Below are positions 55,300 to 64,000 of a stretch of DNA of 64,000 nucleotides, piece by piece; the first letter of the stretch is position 1, and every line of letters begins with the position of its first letter. The notes under the pieces were generated by a model that made no database searches, was not told the origin of the DNA, and was given only the letters and a program-made list of their open reading frames with translations. Both the position numbers and the translations under genes were made by a program. The DNA is from Simmondsia chinensis (taxonomy: Eukaryota > Streptophyta > Magnoliopsida > Caryophyllales > Simmondsiaceae), in assembly GCA_018398585.1 (NCBI GenBank), contig JAGTTD010000020.1, forward strand, positions 23,656,350 through 23,720,349, read 5' to 3'.

Positions 55300-56608
55300 G
55301 TAATCAAACACAGCAGCGAAATCGATAAAGAGAGGAAAGATCATACAAATTGATTAACCATGCCGTGGAACAAGCCACTGTCCTAAAAGACAATTTCGTC
55401 GCTGCTAGAGTGCACATAGTGTAACCTGCGGCCGTCCTTTAGGATTAATGTGATACGAACTTTAGTGTGCACTCGTTAGAAGACGGGTGGGGTGCTAAGA
55501 GAACTTTCGTAGACTTAGAGAAGAAATGTGAGGATGAGACAGTAGAGGAAGAGGAGAGATCTGCGATTTTTCCGATGGACGGAGAGTAGACTGATGTGGG
55601 GTATTTATAGCTCAAATATGACTGTTGGGTCCTCTCAACAGTCACTTTGGAGAGGCGTGACCCATGGGGAAGCAGTGGGTTGTCAATGAGGCGGGTAAAA
55701 CCCGCTACTCGAGAGTACCCGCCCCGTTTAGGGCGGGTACGGGTATAAGTGGGGCGGGTAGTGGGTATGGGTTCGGTGTACCTGCCCCGTACAAGCCGGT
55801 ATAGTTTTCTACGCACGTTAGAGAGGGTACGGGGTGGGTAATGCATACCCGCTCCATACCCACCCCGCTCCATCTCATACCTGCCATACCCGCTTTATTT
55901 TGTACATAATTAACCTTCAAATTAAAAAAATACGTGTTTAAATTGAATAATTTAAATTGTTTATCAATGTTATAAAAAAATATAATTGATTTTTAAAAGT
56001 AGTATTAAATAATTAATAAGACCCGATATAGATAATCGTTTTCTACGCACATTAGAGAGGGTATGGGGCGGGTAATGCATACCCGTTGGATGCCCGCGGG
56101 TAATGGGGCGGGTACGGGTATGAGTTTGTACCCGCCGAGGCGGGTACGGGTATCCACTTTATACTTGTGGGGGGTAATGGGGCGGGTACGGGTATAGGAT
56201 TTGGGTGGCGGGTACGGGTATAGAGGAGACACCCCCCGTACCCGCCCCGCCCCGCCCCATTGCCATCCCTAGCAGTGGGTAGTAATGGCGCTGCATGGGG
56301 GGAGCGAAAGCAGTGAAGGCGCGCGTGCTTTTACGAGGCGGACAAAACCACCCCTTTAAGAAGGGGATTTCCGATAAAATAAAAACATCCGTAAGAAAAA
56401 GCACACCCATATACATACTCGAGCACAGCGCGGTGGTCGGCCAGTGTATGCGCACCTTTCATTCACCCTTTATTTAGTTCAAGAACTTATTTTACAAGGT
56501 TATATATAAATTGTCGTTTCCTTCTCTAAACTACCAATGTGGGATATGGGTCATAAAGTAAAACATCAATAGTTTCAATGTCGGTCAAGCTTTGTTACAT
56601 TTCCAACA
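55300..56608 (-). repeat. LTR-like DNA, split by a hAT element
   Basis: The minus strand from 56608 starts TGTTGGAAATGTAACAAAGC and continues 'atgacccatatcccacattg', phrases common in plant copia LTR starts. The other end was not located. The hAT element 55680-56271 interrupts it. Confidence 0.35.
55680..56271. mobile_element. Non-autonomous hAT element ('gggtacgggta' family)
   Basis: A perfect 8-bp duplication GCAGTGGG (55672-55679, 56272-56279). Right end reverse complement TAGGGATGGCAATGGGGCGG; the left end TTGTCAATGAGGCGGG has lost its first bases. The 592-bp interior repeats 'cccgccccgt' and has no transposase. Confidence 0.85.
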
Positions 56609-56649
56609 GAAAGTAGACGAAGAAAATTTCAATGAATTAGAAGCATCGG

Positions 56650-57040
56650 TTTTAGGTCTTGTTTAATATGCGGGAAGTAGATGAAATGGGAGACGTTGGA
56701 ATTCCTAACTAAGTTTCAATTGTTTCAAAATAAGGAAACTAATTTACCTAACCCCTCTCAGTAAGTTCTACTTTCTTCATGACTTTTAATCATATGACAA
56801 TTTTATCCCTTCTAATTTGTGATTATGATAAGTTTACCTATTACTCCCTCTATCAGTAATGTTAGAAGACTAAACGTGGACATAATAATTGTTTTGTTAT
56901 ATTTCATTGGACGTAGACTAAATTAACACAGTGAACAAAGTACAAGAGCCTTTTGTATAAATAACCTAATTTAATAATATAATCGTAATAATAATAATTT
57001 TTATCATAATAATAATATTACAGTGACGAAAAGATAGTAT
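56650..57040. other. No gene; MITE right-end fragment
   Basis: A Mutator-type MITE right end ('ttaacacagtgaacaaagta' to 'gtataaataacct') lies at about 56926-56973. The rest is unassigned. Confidence 0.35.
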
Positions 57041-57362
57041 TTGGAAGGGCTAAGACTGACACATATTTGGCTCTATAGGCTAATGGTAGTAGTAGGATGG
57101 GGGTGCAGGTGCTTTGTATTTATTTTTTATACTTTTTATTATTATTTATTATTATTATTTATTTATTTTTTTATTTTTGGAATTTGTTGGAAAAATTTAA
57201 ATTTAAGATTAAGTAGGCAAACCCTCCTGCAAAAAAGCTTCTTTTCTTGGAAACTACTGTAATTGTCAGTTTTTTTTATTTTTTATTTTACATTACATAA
57301 TAATATTATTATTTTTTTGACACTATAATAATATTTTTAAGTTTTCATACATATATAAAAAA

Positions 57363-57700
57363 ATATATTATTTATATTTTAATATTTAATATTTTAAAAA
57401 TAATAAAAAGAATGTTAATCTTTTTAAATTATTAAAAAGGCATCTAAATTTTTGTAATATTAATAAAAGAACTCCTCTCCGACTTTATAATATTATTCTT
57501 AGTCGCCAGAGTTGAGGTAATAGCTCCCTTTTTATTAATGCTACACTAAAATAATAAAAATACTTTTTAATAATTATATTTTAAAATAAATTAAGTAAAA
57601 ATAGATAGTTTTTGCATAATACAATAATCTCAAATGACGTGCTTATTTTTTAATGTTTAATAAATTTAAGCCGTTCATTACAATATAGGGCCATAATTTG
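57363..57700. repeat. AT-rich palindromic MITE, partial
   Basis: 'tatttatattttaatattta' opening and interior 'aattattaaaaaggcatcta'. Right arm cut. Confidence 0.45.
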
Positions 57701-58267
57701 TCACTCTCACCCTCTCATAAGAACGCTACCTAATATATATATATATATTTTTTTTTTTTTTTAATATGGTCAAGTAATGCAGTACCTTGACAATGACATC
57801 ACTAGGGTAGCAGGATGTTTTTTAATATTTCGATAACTTGAAATATTAAGTATCTGTTTAATATTATTGTTAAAAAATTATTCTTTGTAAAATACTTTAT
57901 AAAAAGTATTATTTAAAAAAAAATAGTTTACATTTTGCACAAACTGTAAAAAAGTAGGTATGATATTATTATTAGTGTTTGACCAGTATTTAAGCAAAAT
58001 ATGTCTCCTATCAAATTACGTAAAGGACATTAAAAAATTTTCATTTCTCATGTTCTGCTAATTTTCTGGTCCCAAATAAGAGCGTTAATGCCCACTTTCT
58101 ATTAATTTTGATTTCCCGCACTTTCTTCCGGGTAGGTAAGCAGTGCTTAAAGATCAAATTAAAAATGCGGTTAGTCGATCAGAATTTTTAGTGTGGTTAA
58201 TCACTCTTGGTGCATGGGGAGTGTTGGACTTCAGGTTTTTGTTCATTGTGATTAACTTTATTGGAAT

Positions 58268-58799
58268 TAGGGATGGCAATGGGGCAGGACGGGTATCGGG
58301 GTGCCTCATCCAAACCCGTACCTGATACCGAAATTCGTACCCATACCCGTCTCGTTCCCCATGAAGGGTATATGAAATAGATATCTATATCTGCCCGGTG
58401 GGTATAAATTCATACCCATACCCGTTCCATTACTCGTGGGTATCCATTATCTGTCCCCTACCTACCGTAATGTGGGTATAAAACGATTATTCATACCCAC
58501 CCATATTAATTATTTAATATTATTTTTAAAAATTTAATTATATGTTTAATAATTTAGATAATTGAATTTAAGCATGTATTTTTTAATTTGAAGGTTAACT
58601 CGATATAAAATAGAGCGGGTATGGTAGTATAAGGCGGGGCGGGTAGAACACTACACCCGTATCCGCCACATGCCCGTGGCAGGTACAGGGCGGATACACC
58701 TAACTCGTATCCACTACTTGCCTCACTTATACCCATACTCGCTCCAAATTGGGCAGATGACCCAGATAACGAGTTTTACCTGTCCCATTGCTATCCCTA
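58268..58799. mobile_element. Non-autonomous hAT element ('gggtacgggta' family)
   Basis: Left end TAGGGATGGCAATGGGGCAG; right end reverse complement TAGGGATAGCAATGGGACAG. The flanking octamers ATTGGAAT and ATTACAGT are partly eroded copies. Confidence 0.8.
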
Positions 58800-58989
58800 A
58801 TTACAGTTATATACACATACATTATTGTTAAGTTGGACCGTTTATTTCATGGGACCCTGATGTTTTCATACATATATGCTAAAATAAAACATTATTTCGA
58901 TATAACGAGTTTTAGTTGGAATTTTATGAAGCTTTTTTTAAAATACGCTGACCTCATACATGATTTTTACGATATATAATTTGCTTACG

Positions 58990-59250
58990 ACAAAATTTGT
59001 CGAAACTTTTACTGTTATTTGCTTAATGTTTATTGAAAACATCGAGATACCTTATACATATACAAATATATTCACATATAATTGTCATAATGTATTATAT
59101 ATTAATATTTTCTTTAAAAAATAGGTCAGATTTTTAGAAAGGTGATTGAATACCGACATAAGAAACCAATATGATATAATATTCAAAACTCAGATACTGC
59201 ATTGTGCATCTTGAGATATCACGATACAGAAGTGATAAATGCTTAAAAAC
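58990..59250. repeat. AT-rich MITE ('ttatcacttag' family), right half
   Basis: Ends 'cagaagtgataaatgcttaa', only about 35 bp before the SAP exon 2 acceptor, so the branch point region lies at or next to transposon sequence. Confidence 0.5.
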
Positions 59251-59284
59251 GGTGTACTGAAACGATGTGTTTACTGCATTATAG

Positions 59285-60406
59285 GTATGCTCCACGTGGC
59301 GAGCTGTGTCCCGGTCCGATCTTCTATGGCAAAACCTAACTCAACAAGCTTGGAACCGAACCCACCTCGTCCATGCCACGTGGCACGATGAGTTCGTCTT
59401 TTGGCACCGCACTGCTAACAACTTCAGACGCCGTCGCGCTGCCCACACCACCCTCCACTTCTCCGACGCGGACGCCTCCGGCGGCGCTGCCCTCCTCTGC
59501 CTCCGGCTAGCGATCTCCGACGACCACCTTGCCGCCGGCTACTCGGATGGCTCCGTCCGGCTCTTCCACATCCCCACCCGCCTCCACGTCACCACGTTCC
59601 GACCACCCCTCCGCCACGGCCTTGGCCGTTACTCCCCTGCCGTGACCGGCATTATCCTCAGCTCCGACACTCTTATCGCAGCTTCCCTCTCAGGCGACAT
59701 CCACGTGTCGCTCATTGCCGCTCCTGCGGGCCCCACTAGATGGGCCCACGTGGGTGACGTGGTGAATGACGGAGCATTAGTAGATTTTACCGGTTGTAGT
59801 CGGTTTTGGGTGGGGCTCTTTGCTGGTGTACCGGGTCGGGCTATCCATATATGGGATGCTCGAACTGAAGAGCTTATCTTCGTGGGTGGGTCATTGACGG
59901 ACCCAGATTCTGTCAACGGGTGGCACATGTTGAACGAATTGACCGTGGAACCCGTAGGTCGGGTTCGGGTTAACCGGTCCGGGTTAGCCGTTGCATGTAC
60001 GGGTATACGGTTCATAGTATTTGATTTGAATAATCAAGGTATGATACTATTCGACGAGGAGGTGCCACATGGAATCCTCGTAGGAGCCACTGATGTTAGC
60101 AATGACGTGTACGTTATCGTGGACAGACGCGGTGAGGCTAGAGTCCGCCACGTGCGCACTTTAGAGGAGGTTTGTCGTTTTAACTTAAGAGGGGCGTCGT
60201 TTCAAGGAGCACTAGGGTGTATGAATAGTATGTATGTGCTAATGTGCGTCGGAGTTGTACTGAGAGTCTGGGACGCCGAGAACGGGGAGTATTTGTATAG
60301 CTTCAGAGAGAGAATCGCGGAGGTGACAGCTGTCGCTGCTAGTGATCGCCACGTGGCGGTGTCGGGTAGGGACTTGGTTTTGCATTTATGGGATTACGGA
60401 TCGTAA
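59285..60406 (+). CDS. SAP: STERILE APETALA, exon 2 (residues 77-449)
   Basis: Starts VCSTWRAVSRSDLLWQ, which completes the F-box-like domain begun in exon 1 (about 41-92). WD-like blades follow: 'DDHLAAGYSDGSVRLFH' at 155-171, 'DTLIAASLSGDIHVSL' at 204-219, 'VDFTGCSRFWVGLFAGVPGR' then 'AIHIWD' at 243-267, 'LRVWDAENGEYLYSFRER' at 402-419 and 'HVAVSGRDLVLHLWDYG' at 432-448. It ends at TAA 60404. The total of 449 residues agrees with Arabidopsis SAP (about 446), and no stop or frameshift is seen, so the gene looks functional. The frame's GTG at 59306 is internal, not the start. SAP recruits PPD/KIX repressors for ubiquitination through the WD region while the F-box binds SKP1. The first third is strongly GC-rich, the rest less so. 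Confidence 0.95.
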   Translation, partial: VCSTWRAVSRSDLLWQNLTQQAWNRTHLVHATWHDEFVFWHRTANNFRRRRAAHTTLHFSDADASGGAALLCLRLAISDDHLAAGYSDGSVRLFHIPTRLHVTTFRPPLRHGLGRYSPAVTGIILSSDTLIAASLSGDIHVSLIAAPAGPTRWAHVGDVVNDGALVDFTGCSRFWVGLFAGVPGRAIHIWDARTEELIFVGGSLTDPDSVNGWHMLNELTVEPVGRVRVNRSGLAVACTGIRFIVFDLNNQGMILFDEEVPHGILVGATDVSNDVYVIVDRRGEARVRHVRTLEEVCRFNLRGASFQGALGCMNSMYVLMCVGVVLRVWDAENGEYLYSFRERIAEVTAVAASDRHVAVSGRDLVLHLWDYGS

Positions 60407-61320
60407 ATATCCCATTTAAAAAAAGAAAAAGAAAACTACATATATTTGAAAATGATTTGTTTTGGAAGCTAAAACCTCAACGTATATGTCTAAGTATGAT
60501 TATTATTTTGATTGACATTAAGGAGAGAAGTAACCGAATTTATATGTTGATTTATTCTAATTCAAAATATCGATTTACGTGTATGATCTTTTATGAGATT
60601 GTATCCCGGGCATAAAATTGTTCCAAAGAAAAAGGAATCGAAATTCTGACGTTCGATGTTTTCGTGCGACACAATGCATGTTGCTAAGCATAAAAGAGTG
60701 TCCAATATTTGTAAGTTTATTGGTATTTTATATTTTATTTTGTTCAAGATAATCCTTAAATTTTTATTTACGACAAAATTAATCCCTTATTTAATAACTA
60801 AAATAAAATTACGTAAATATTATGAAAAGAACGAGGGGTCAATTTCATTTAAAGGTATTCGAGATCAGTAGACGTAAAATAATAAGAACTAATTTAAATA
60901 AACTTATAAATATTAGAAATTTATAAAGTAAATATGGTAATGTTAATATTATTACACTAATAAAATAATTTTTTATCATAACAATAACCAATCTCGCTAA
61001 ATTAGTTTACGTTACTTTTAGGGTGTTGTTATTTCCCGCGTGAAAAATGTTAATACGAGAACAATGACGTGTAGTAAAGAATAGCTACAAATTTTCAGAA
61101 TATTTATTTGGTACATATTAATATTTTTGTCCAATATTATCCTATTTTTAGGGTAAGGTTTTATTAACAGTAAAATTAATATTGTACAGTCAAATATTAA
61201 TTTTTAAGGTCATTTATGACTTATTATTTATAAATTACATTATTATTTTGATAATAATAATTTTTACGCTAATATTAACAACTCCCTATTTTTGAACAGA
61301 TGCTCGTATACAGTAAAGTG
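60407..61320. other. SAP 3' flank, no further gene
   Basis: AT-rich with A-rich tracts after the stop. No canonical AATAAA close by was noted. About 60960-61300 holds repeated 'aataataattttta' text. Confidence 0.3.
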
Positions 61321-62031
61321 TAGGGTTAGCAATGGAGCGTGGCCGTACAAGGGTTGCCTACTCCATATTAGTACCCGCCATCAAAATCCATACCCATACT
61401 TGTCCCATTACTCGCCATGGGTATGAAGTAAAGGGCGGGTGCAAACCTGTACTCATACTTGCCTCATTACCCACGGGATCGAAAGAGCATCTATTACCCG
61501 CTTTAATATAGGTACAAAATGATTATCAATATCCCCTTTATATTAATTATTTAATAACATTTATAAAAGTTCATTTATATCTTTTTATACATTAATAATT
61601 AATTTAAGCAACGTATTCTTTAAATTCGAAGTTCATTACATACAAAATAAAGCGAGTATGGTGCAGAGCTGGCCCCTACATTCTCAGGGCTCGAAGCAAA
61701 ATTTTAAAATAAGGTCTTTCATATATATTAACATTTCCTTCAAAACCTATTAATATTAATAATTGTTATTTAAACAACCATAACCTTCTATCTTTGAGGG
61801 CCCCGAAATTCGGGAGGCCCCAAGCGGTTGCTTGGATTGCTCGAGATTTTGTCCGGCCATGGTATGATGGATATAAAGCGGGGTGTGGTGGGTACAACAT
61901 TATACCCATACCCGCCCTATACCAATGGCGGATGCATCAAATTCATACCCGGTATCCGTCTCACATATATTTATATTTGTTTTAAACGAGATTGGTATCC
62001 ACTGATAACGGGTTTTATCCGAGGGCGACAG
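61321..62031. mobile_element. hAT element ('gggtacgggta' family) hosting a smaller MITE
   Basis: Left end TAGGGTTAGCAATGGAGCG; right end worn near 'gagggcgacagtgta'. The 'gagctggcccctacattctc' MITE (61665-61860) is inserted in its middle. Confidence 0.6.
61665..61860. mobile_element. Small hAT-like MITE ('gccggccc' family)
   Basis: Second copy of 45497-45697: 'gcagagctggcccctacatt' to 'cgagattttgtccggccatg', with the shared 'cctattaatattaataatt' interior. Confidence 0.5.
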
Positions 62032-62171
62032 TGTAGGGAGGGATACTAGGATGTTACAGGTTAGAAAAAAAGGTGCTGTGAGTTGACATGACACACCTGA
62101 TAGTATTAATATCCTCCCTTGACCTTGACTAGATTCTTTCTGTTATGTGTTCTGAATATTACACCATAAAA

Positions 62172-63003
62172 CAAAAATAAAATAAAATATTATTTAGATA
62201 TTTTGAGATTTAAATATTTATTATTTAAATATTTTAATGTATATATATATATAATAGGATATTTTAAGTTTTGAATATTTTATTACTTAGATATTTTATG
62301 ACAGAAATTTGATGAATTCTTATAAAAACTTGTTCAATTTTATGTAAAAAATATTGATATAATATATACATATGATAATATATATAAGTTAGTATCAATA
62401 TTTTTATAAGGTCACTAAAGAGGGTACCAACACGCCGTCACCGAATTCCATTAGAACTTCGAAGTTAAGCATGCTTAGGCGAGAACAGTACCACGATGGG
62501 TGACCTTATGGGAAGTCCTCGCCCTCGGGATGGGGACACTTGAAAATAGCCTCTCTTCAGGGGTAATACCCTGAAGGGGGAAGGCTGCGTACATCCACCT
62601 CCCAGACCCTGCTTAGGCAGGAGTCCTTGAGGAATTGGGTATGTATGTTGCTTTAGTGTGAATATTTTTATCAAAAAATCAATGAATTGGGATATATTCA
62701 CTAAATTTTTACGTAGACCACCTAAAAATTACCATAATTATATGTCATTTTTGCATTTTTTGACAAAAAATATCAAATTATAATGAAGATACTTATATAT
62801 TGTTAAAATCGTGTTCATTTTTAGCATTTTCTAACAAAATCTAGTGAATTTTTAACAAAAGGATACCTGATTAATAAAAATTTAAAACATTAAGGTCCTT
62901 AAGTATAAAATGTCTAAAACTTAGGGTACCTCATTGTATATATTAAAATGTCAAGGTATCTAAGTGATAAATGCTCATATCTTAAGGTATCTAAGTGATA
63001 ACT
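62172..63003. repeat. AT-rich MITE ('ttatcacttag' family) hosting a SINE
   Basis: 'agatattttgagatttaaat' opening; 'taaggtatctaagtgataac' closing. Split at 'aatatttttat' by SINE 62408-62654. Confidence 0.6.
62408..62654 (+). mobile_element. 5S-headed SINE, subfamily C, full length
   Basis: A 17-bp duplication with two mismatches (62391-62407 agtatcaatatttttat; 62655-62671 agtgtgaatatttttat). Head 'gagggtaccaacacgccgtc', 5S region, C-type body 'gtcctcgccctcgggatgg', 'ggctgcgtacatccacctcc', tail 'ttgggtatgtatgttgcttt'. Confidence 0.88.
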
Positions 63004-63254
63004 TACCGTGAAAAAATTACATATTAATACTTAAAGATTTGAAGTATTAATACTTTAGTCTAGAAATTACATGTATTTTAATTAAATAGTCAAAATGGCG
63101 GTGTGAAATGGTGTAAAACCTACCGTTATTTGTAGTAAACCCACCATCCCTTGCTATTCCTCTCATGTCACACGAGAACCGCAATGTTATAACACTGCTA
63201 ACGAAGAAAAGCTAATTTATTCAATATATGTAACTTTTAGACTAATATATGATT

Positions 63255-63868
63255 GGGTTATTTGCACCAAAGGTCCATGTACTTTATTCATTATGTCAAT
63301 TTAGTCCTTGTACTTTTAATTGTGTCAATTTAGTCTCTCTAGTACCTATATTGTGTCAATTTAGTCCTATGATAAGATTAAAATTAAATTAATGATATGA
63401 TTTTTAACGATGCAATCATGTTAAATACAAGTAATCCACTACAAATCCACCCGTTGACTTAATTTAACCCAACTTGTTGTCGAACCACTAAAAATTTCAT
63501 CAAAAAATTAATATGAACTTTACTTAGGGATCGAATTGACACAATATATATAGTACAAGGACTAAATTAATACAATTAAAAGCACAATGACCAAATTAAC
63601 ACAATGGATAAAGTACAGAGACAACAACAACCCAGTGCCTCTAAGGGCTCTCGCAAAAGCAGGGTCTTGGGTTGGGGTGGGGTGGGGTGGGGTGGGGTGG
63701 GGGGAGGGGGGGGGCGGAGGGGGTAGGTGTACGCAGCCTTCCCGCTTCAGGGGGCTACTCTAAAGAGAGGCTGTTTCCGAGGATCCCTAACCTGAGAAGC
63801 TGGTCTGCAGCAAATGGCATGTGACAGAAATTTAGGACATAGTACAGAGATCTTTGTTATAAATAACT
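63255..63868. mobile_element. Mutator-type MITE hosting a SINE
   Basis: Left end GGGTTATTTGCACCAAAGGT. The right end 'atctttgttataaataact' is separated from its arm by SINE 63622-63840. Confidence 0.65.
63622..63840 (-). mobile_element. 5S-headed SINE family, subfamily B, with G-rich expansion
   Basis: A perfect 10-bp duplication AGTACAGAGA (63612-63621, 63841-63850). Tail 'caacaacaacccagtgcct'; body 'gtgtacgcagccttcccgct'. The 5S head is lost. Positions 63669-63723 are a (TGGGG)n-type G-rich expansion. Confidence 0.8.
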
Positions 63869-64000
63869 CGATATTGTTTCATGAAGTTCATAGACTAAAA
63901 ATTAATACATTTAAACTTTGAAGTACCAAAGTGTAATTTACCCCAAATATTATTGATAAGATAAAATTATTATTGTTAAAGTAAGACAATATATATATAT

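Larger units (their letters stand above)
45105..59284 (+). other. SAP: SAP intron, 14,180 bp, transposon-filled
   Basis: Donor CAG|GTACTT and acceptor TGCATTATAG|GTATGC, phase 0. By reading it contains at least eight 5S-headed SINE copies or pieces, two hAT families, a Mutator MITE, several AT-rich palindromic MITEs, LINE tails and LTR-like DNA. No third coding exon is needed, because the protein is continuous across it. Splicing itself is inferred. Confidence 0.8.
63012..63948. mobile_element. Palindromic MITE hosting a Mutator MITE, which hosts a SINE
   Basis: Left 'aaaaaattacatattaatac' and right 'gtaccaaagtgtaatttacc' are inverted ends of the 34428-34705 family. The Mutator MITE 63255-63868 sits in it. 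Confidence 0.55.

Noticed and set aside
55445..56455. Pro/Thr/Arg-rich proteins on the minus strand
   Set aside because: These frames are translations of the GC-rich hAT element repeat 'cccgccccgtaccc'.
59629..60015. 128-codon antisense frame
   Set aside because: It is a shadow of the SAP coding exon; no motif of its own.
59306..60406. SAP starting at position 59306
   Set aside because: That codon is GTG inside a conserved segment (WRAVSRSD); the F-box half is supplied by exon 1 at 44877.
63669..63723. CRISPR-like or satellite array
   Set aside because: Simple G-rich slippage tract inside a SINE; no spacers or long units.
5476..63840. Cassandra-type TRIM elements (5S in LTRs)
   Set aside because: Single units lack paired LTRs, primer sites and 5-bp duplications; duplications are 10-18 bp and vary, as for SINEs.

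Overview
The window is nuclear DNA from a flowering plant, most likely a eudicot with a repeat-rich genome. The base composition is strongly AT-rich, coding islands are few, and the two recognisable single-copy genes are plant-specific F-box genes. Almost everything else is layered transposable-element debris. No bacterial, organellar or CRISPR features are seen. The species cannot be named from sequence alone.

Genes. (1) Positions 4136-4526, minus strand: the conserved part of a GID2/SLY1-class F-box protein of SNEEZY type, whose 5' end I cannot place. (2) Positions 44877-60406, plus strand: an apparently intact STERILE APETALA (SAP) gene. Exon 1 (44877-45104) and exon 2 (59285-60406) join in phase 0 into a 449-residue F-box/WD-like protein, separated by a 14,180-bp intron made almost entirely of transposons. 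Weaker candidates are a 39-codon ORF with a CT-rich leader (7178-7297, minus), a GA-leader first exon (8893-8960, plus), a promoter/leader-like region (24060-24540, plus) and an orphan GC-rich coding-like fragment (43085-43205).

Transposons. A Reina-like Ty3/gypsy chromovirus (11299-16331, minus) has 226-bp LTRs, a 5-bp target duplication and a chromodomain, but a broken pol. It sits inside a 5S-headed SINE, which itself sits inside a hAT-type element. The dominant repeat is that SINE: about 24 copies of a ~250-bp element with a 5S rRNA-derived head (type 1 pol III promoter), a shared body resembling the angiosperm SINE 3' domain, and three subfamilies that differ together in head, body and 3' tail. 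Ten copies have target-site duplications of 10-18 bp. Other families are ~290-bp miniature LTR elements (SMART/TRIM-like, one in a tandem three-LTR form), non-autonomous hAT elements with 8-bp duplications, a Mutator-type MITE with a 9-bp duplication, AT-rich palindromic MITEs, a second tRNA-derived poly(A) SINE, L1-type LINE 3' ends, a Ty1/copia remnant and solo-LTR-like sequences.

Layout. 0-4 kb: nested MITEs. 4-10 kb: the SNE-like gene, miniature LTR elements and SINEs. 10.6-16.4 kb: the three-level nest. 16.4-44 kb: intergenic transposon mosaic. 44.8-60.4 kb: SAP and its intron. 60.4-64 kb: more nested MITE/SINE insertions. Nothing suggests that the two F-box genes are functionally linked beyond chance proximity. 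Boundaries given for degenerate repeats are approximate, because they were judged by eye without alignment software.
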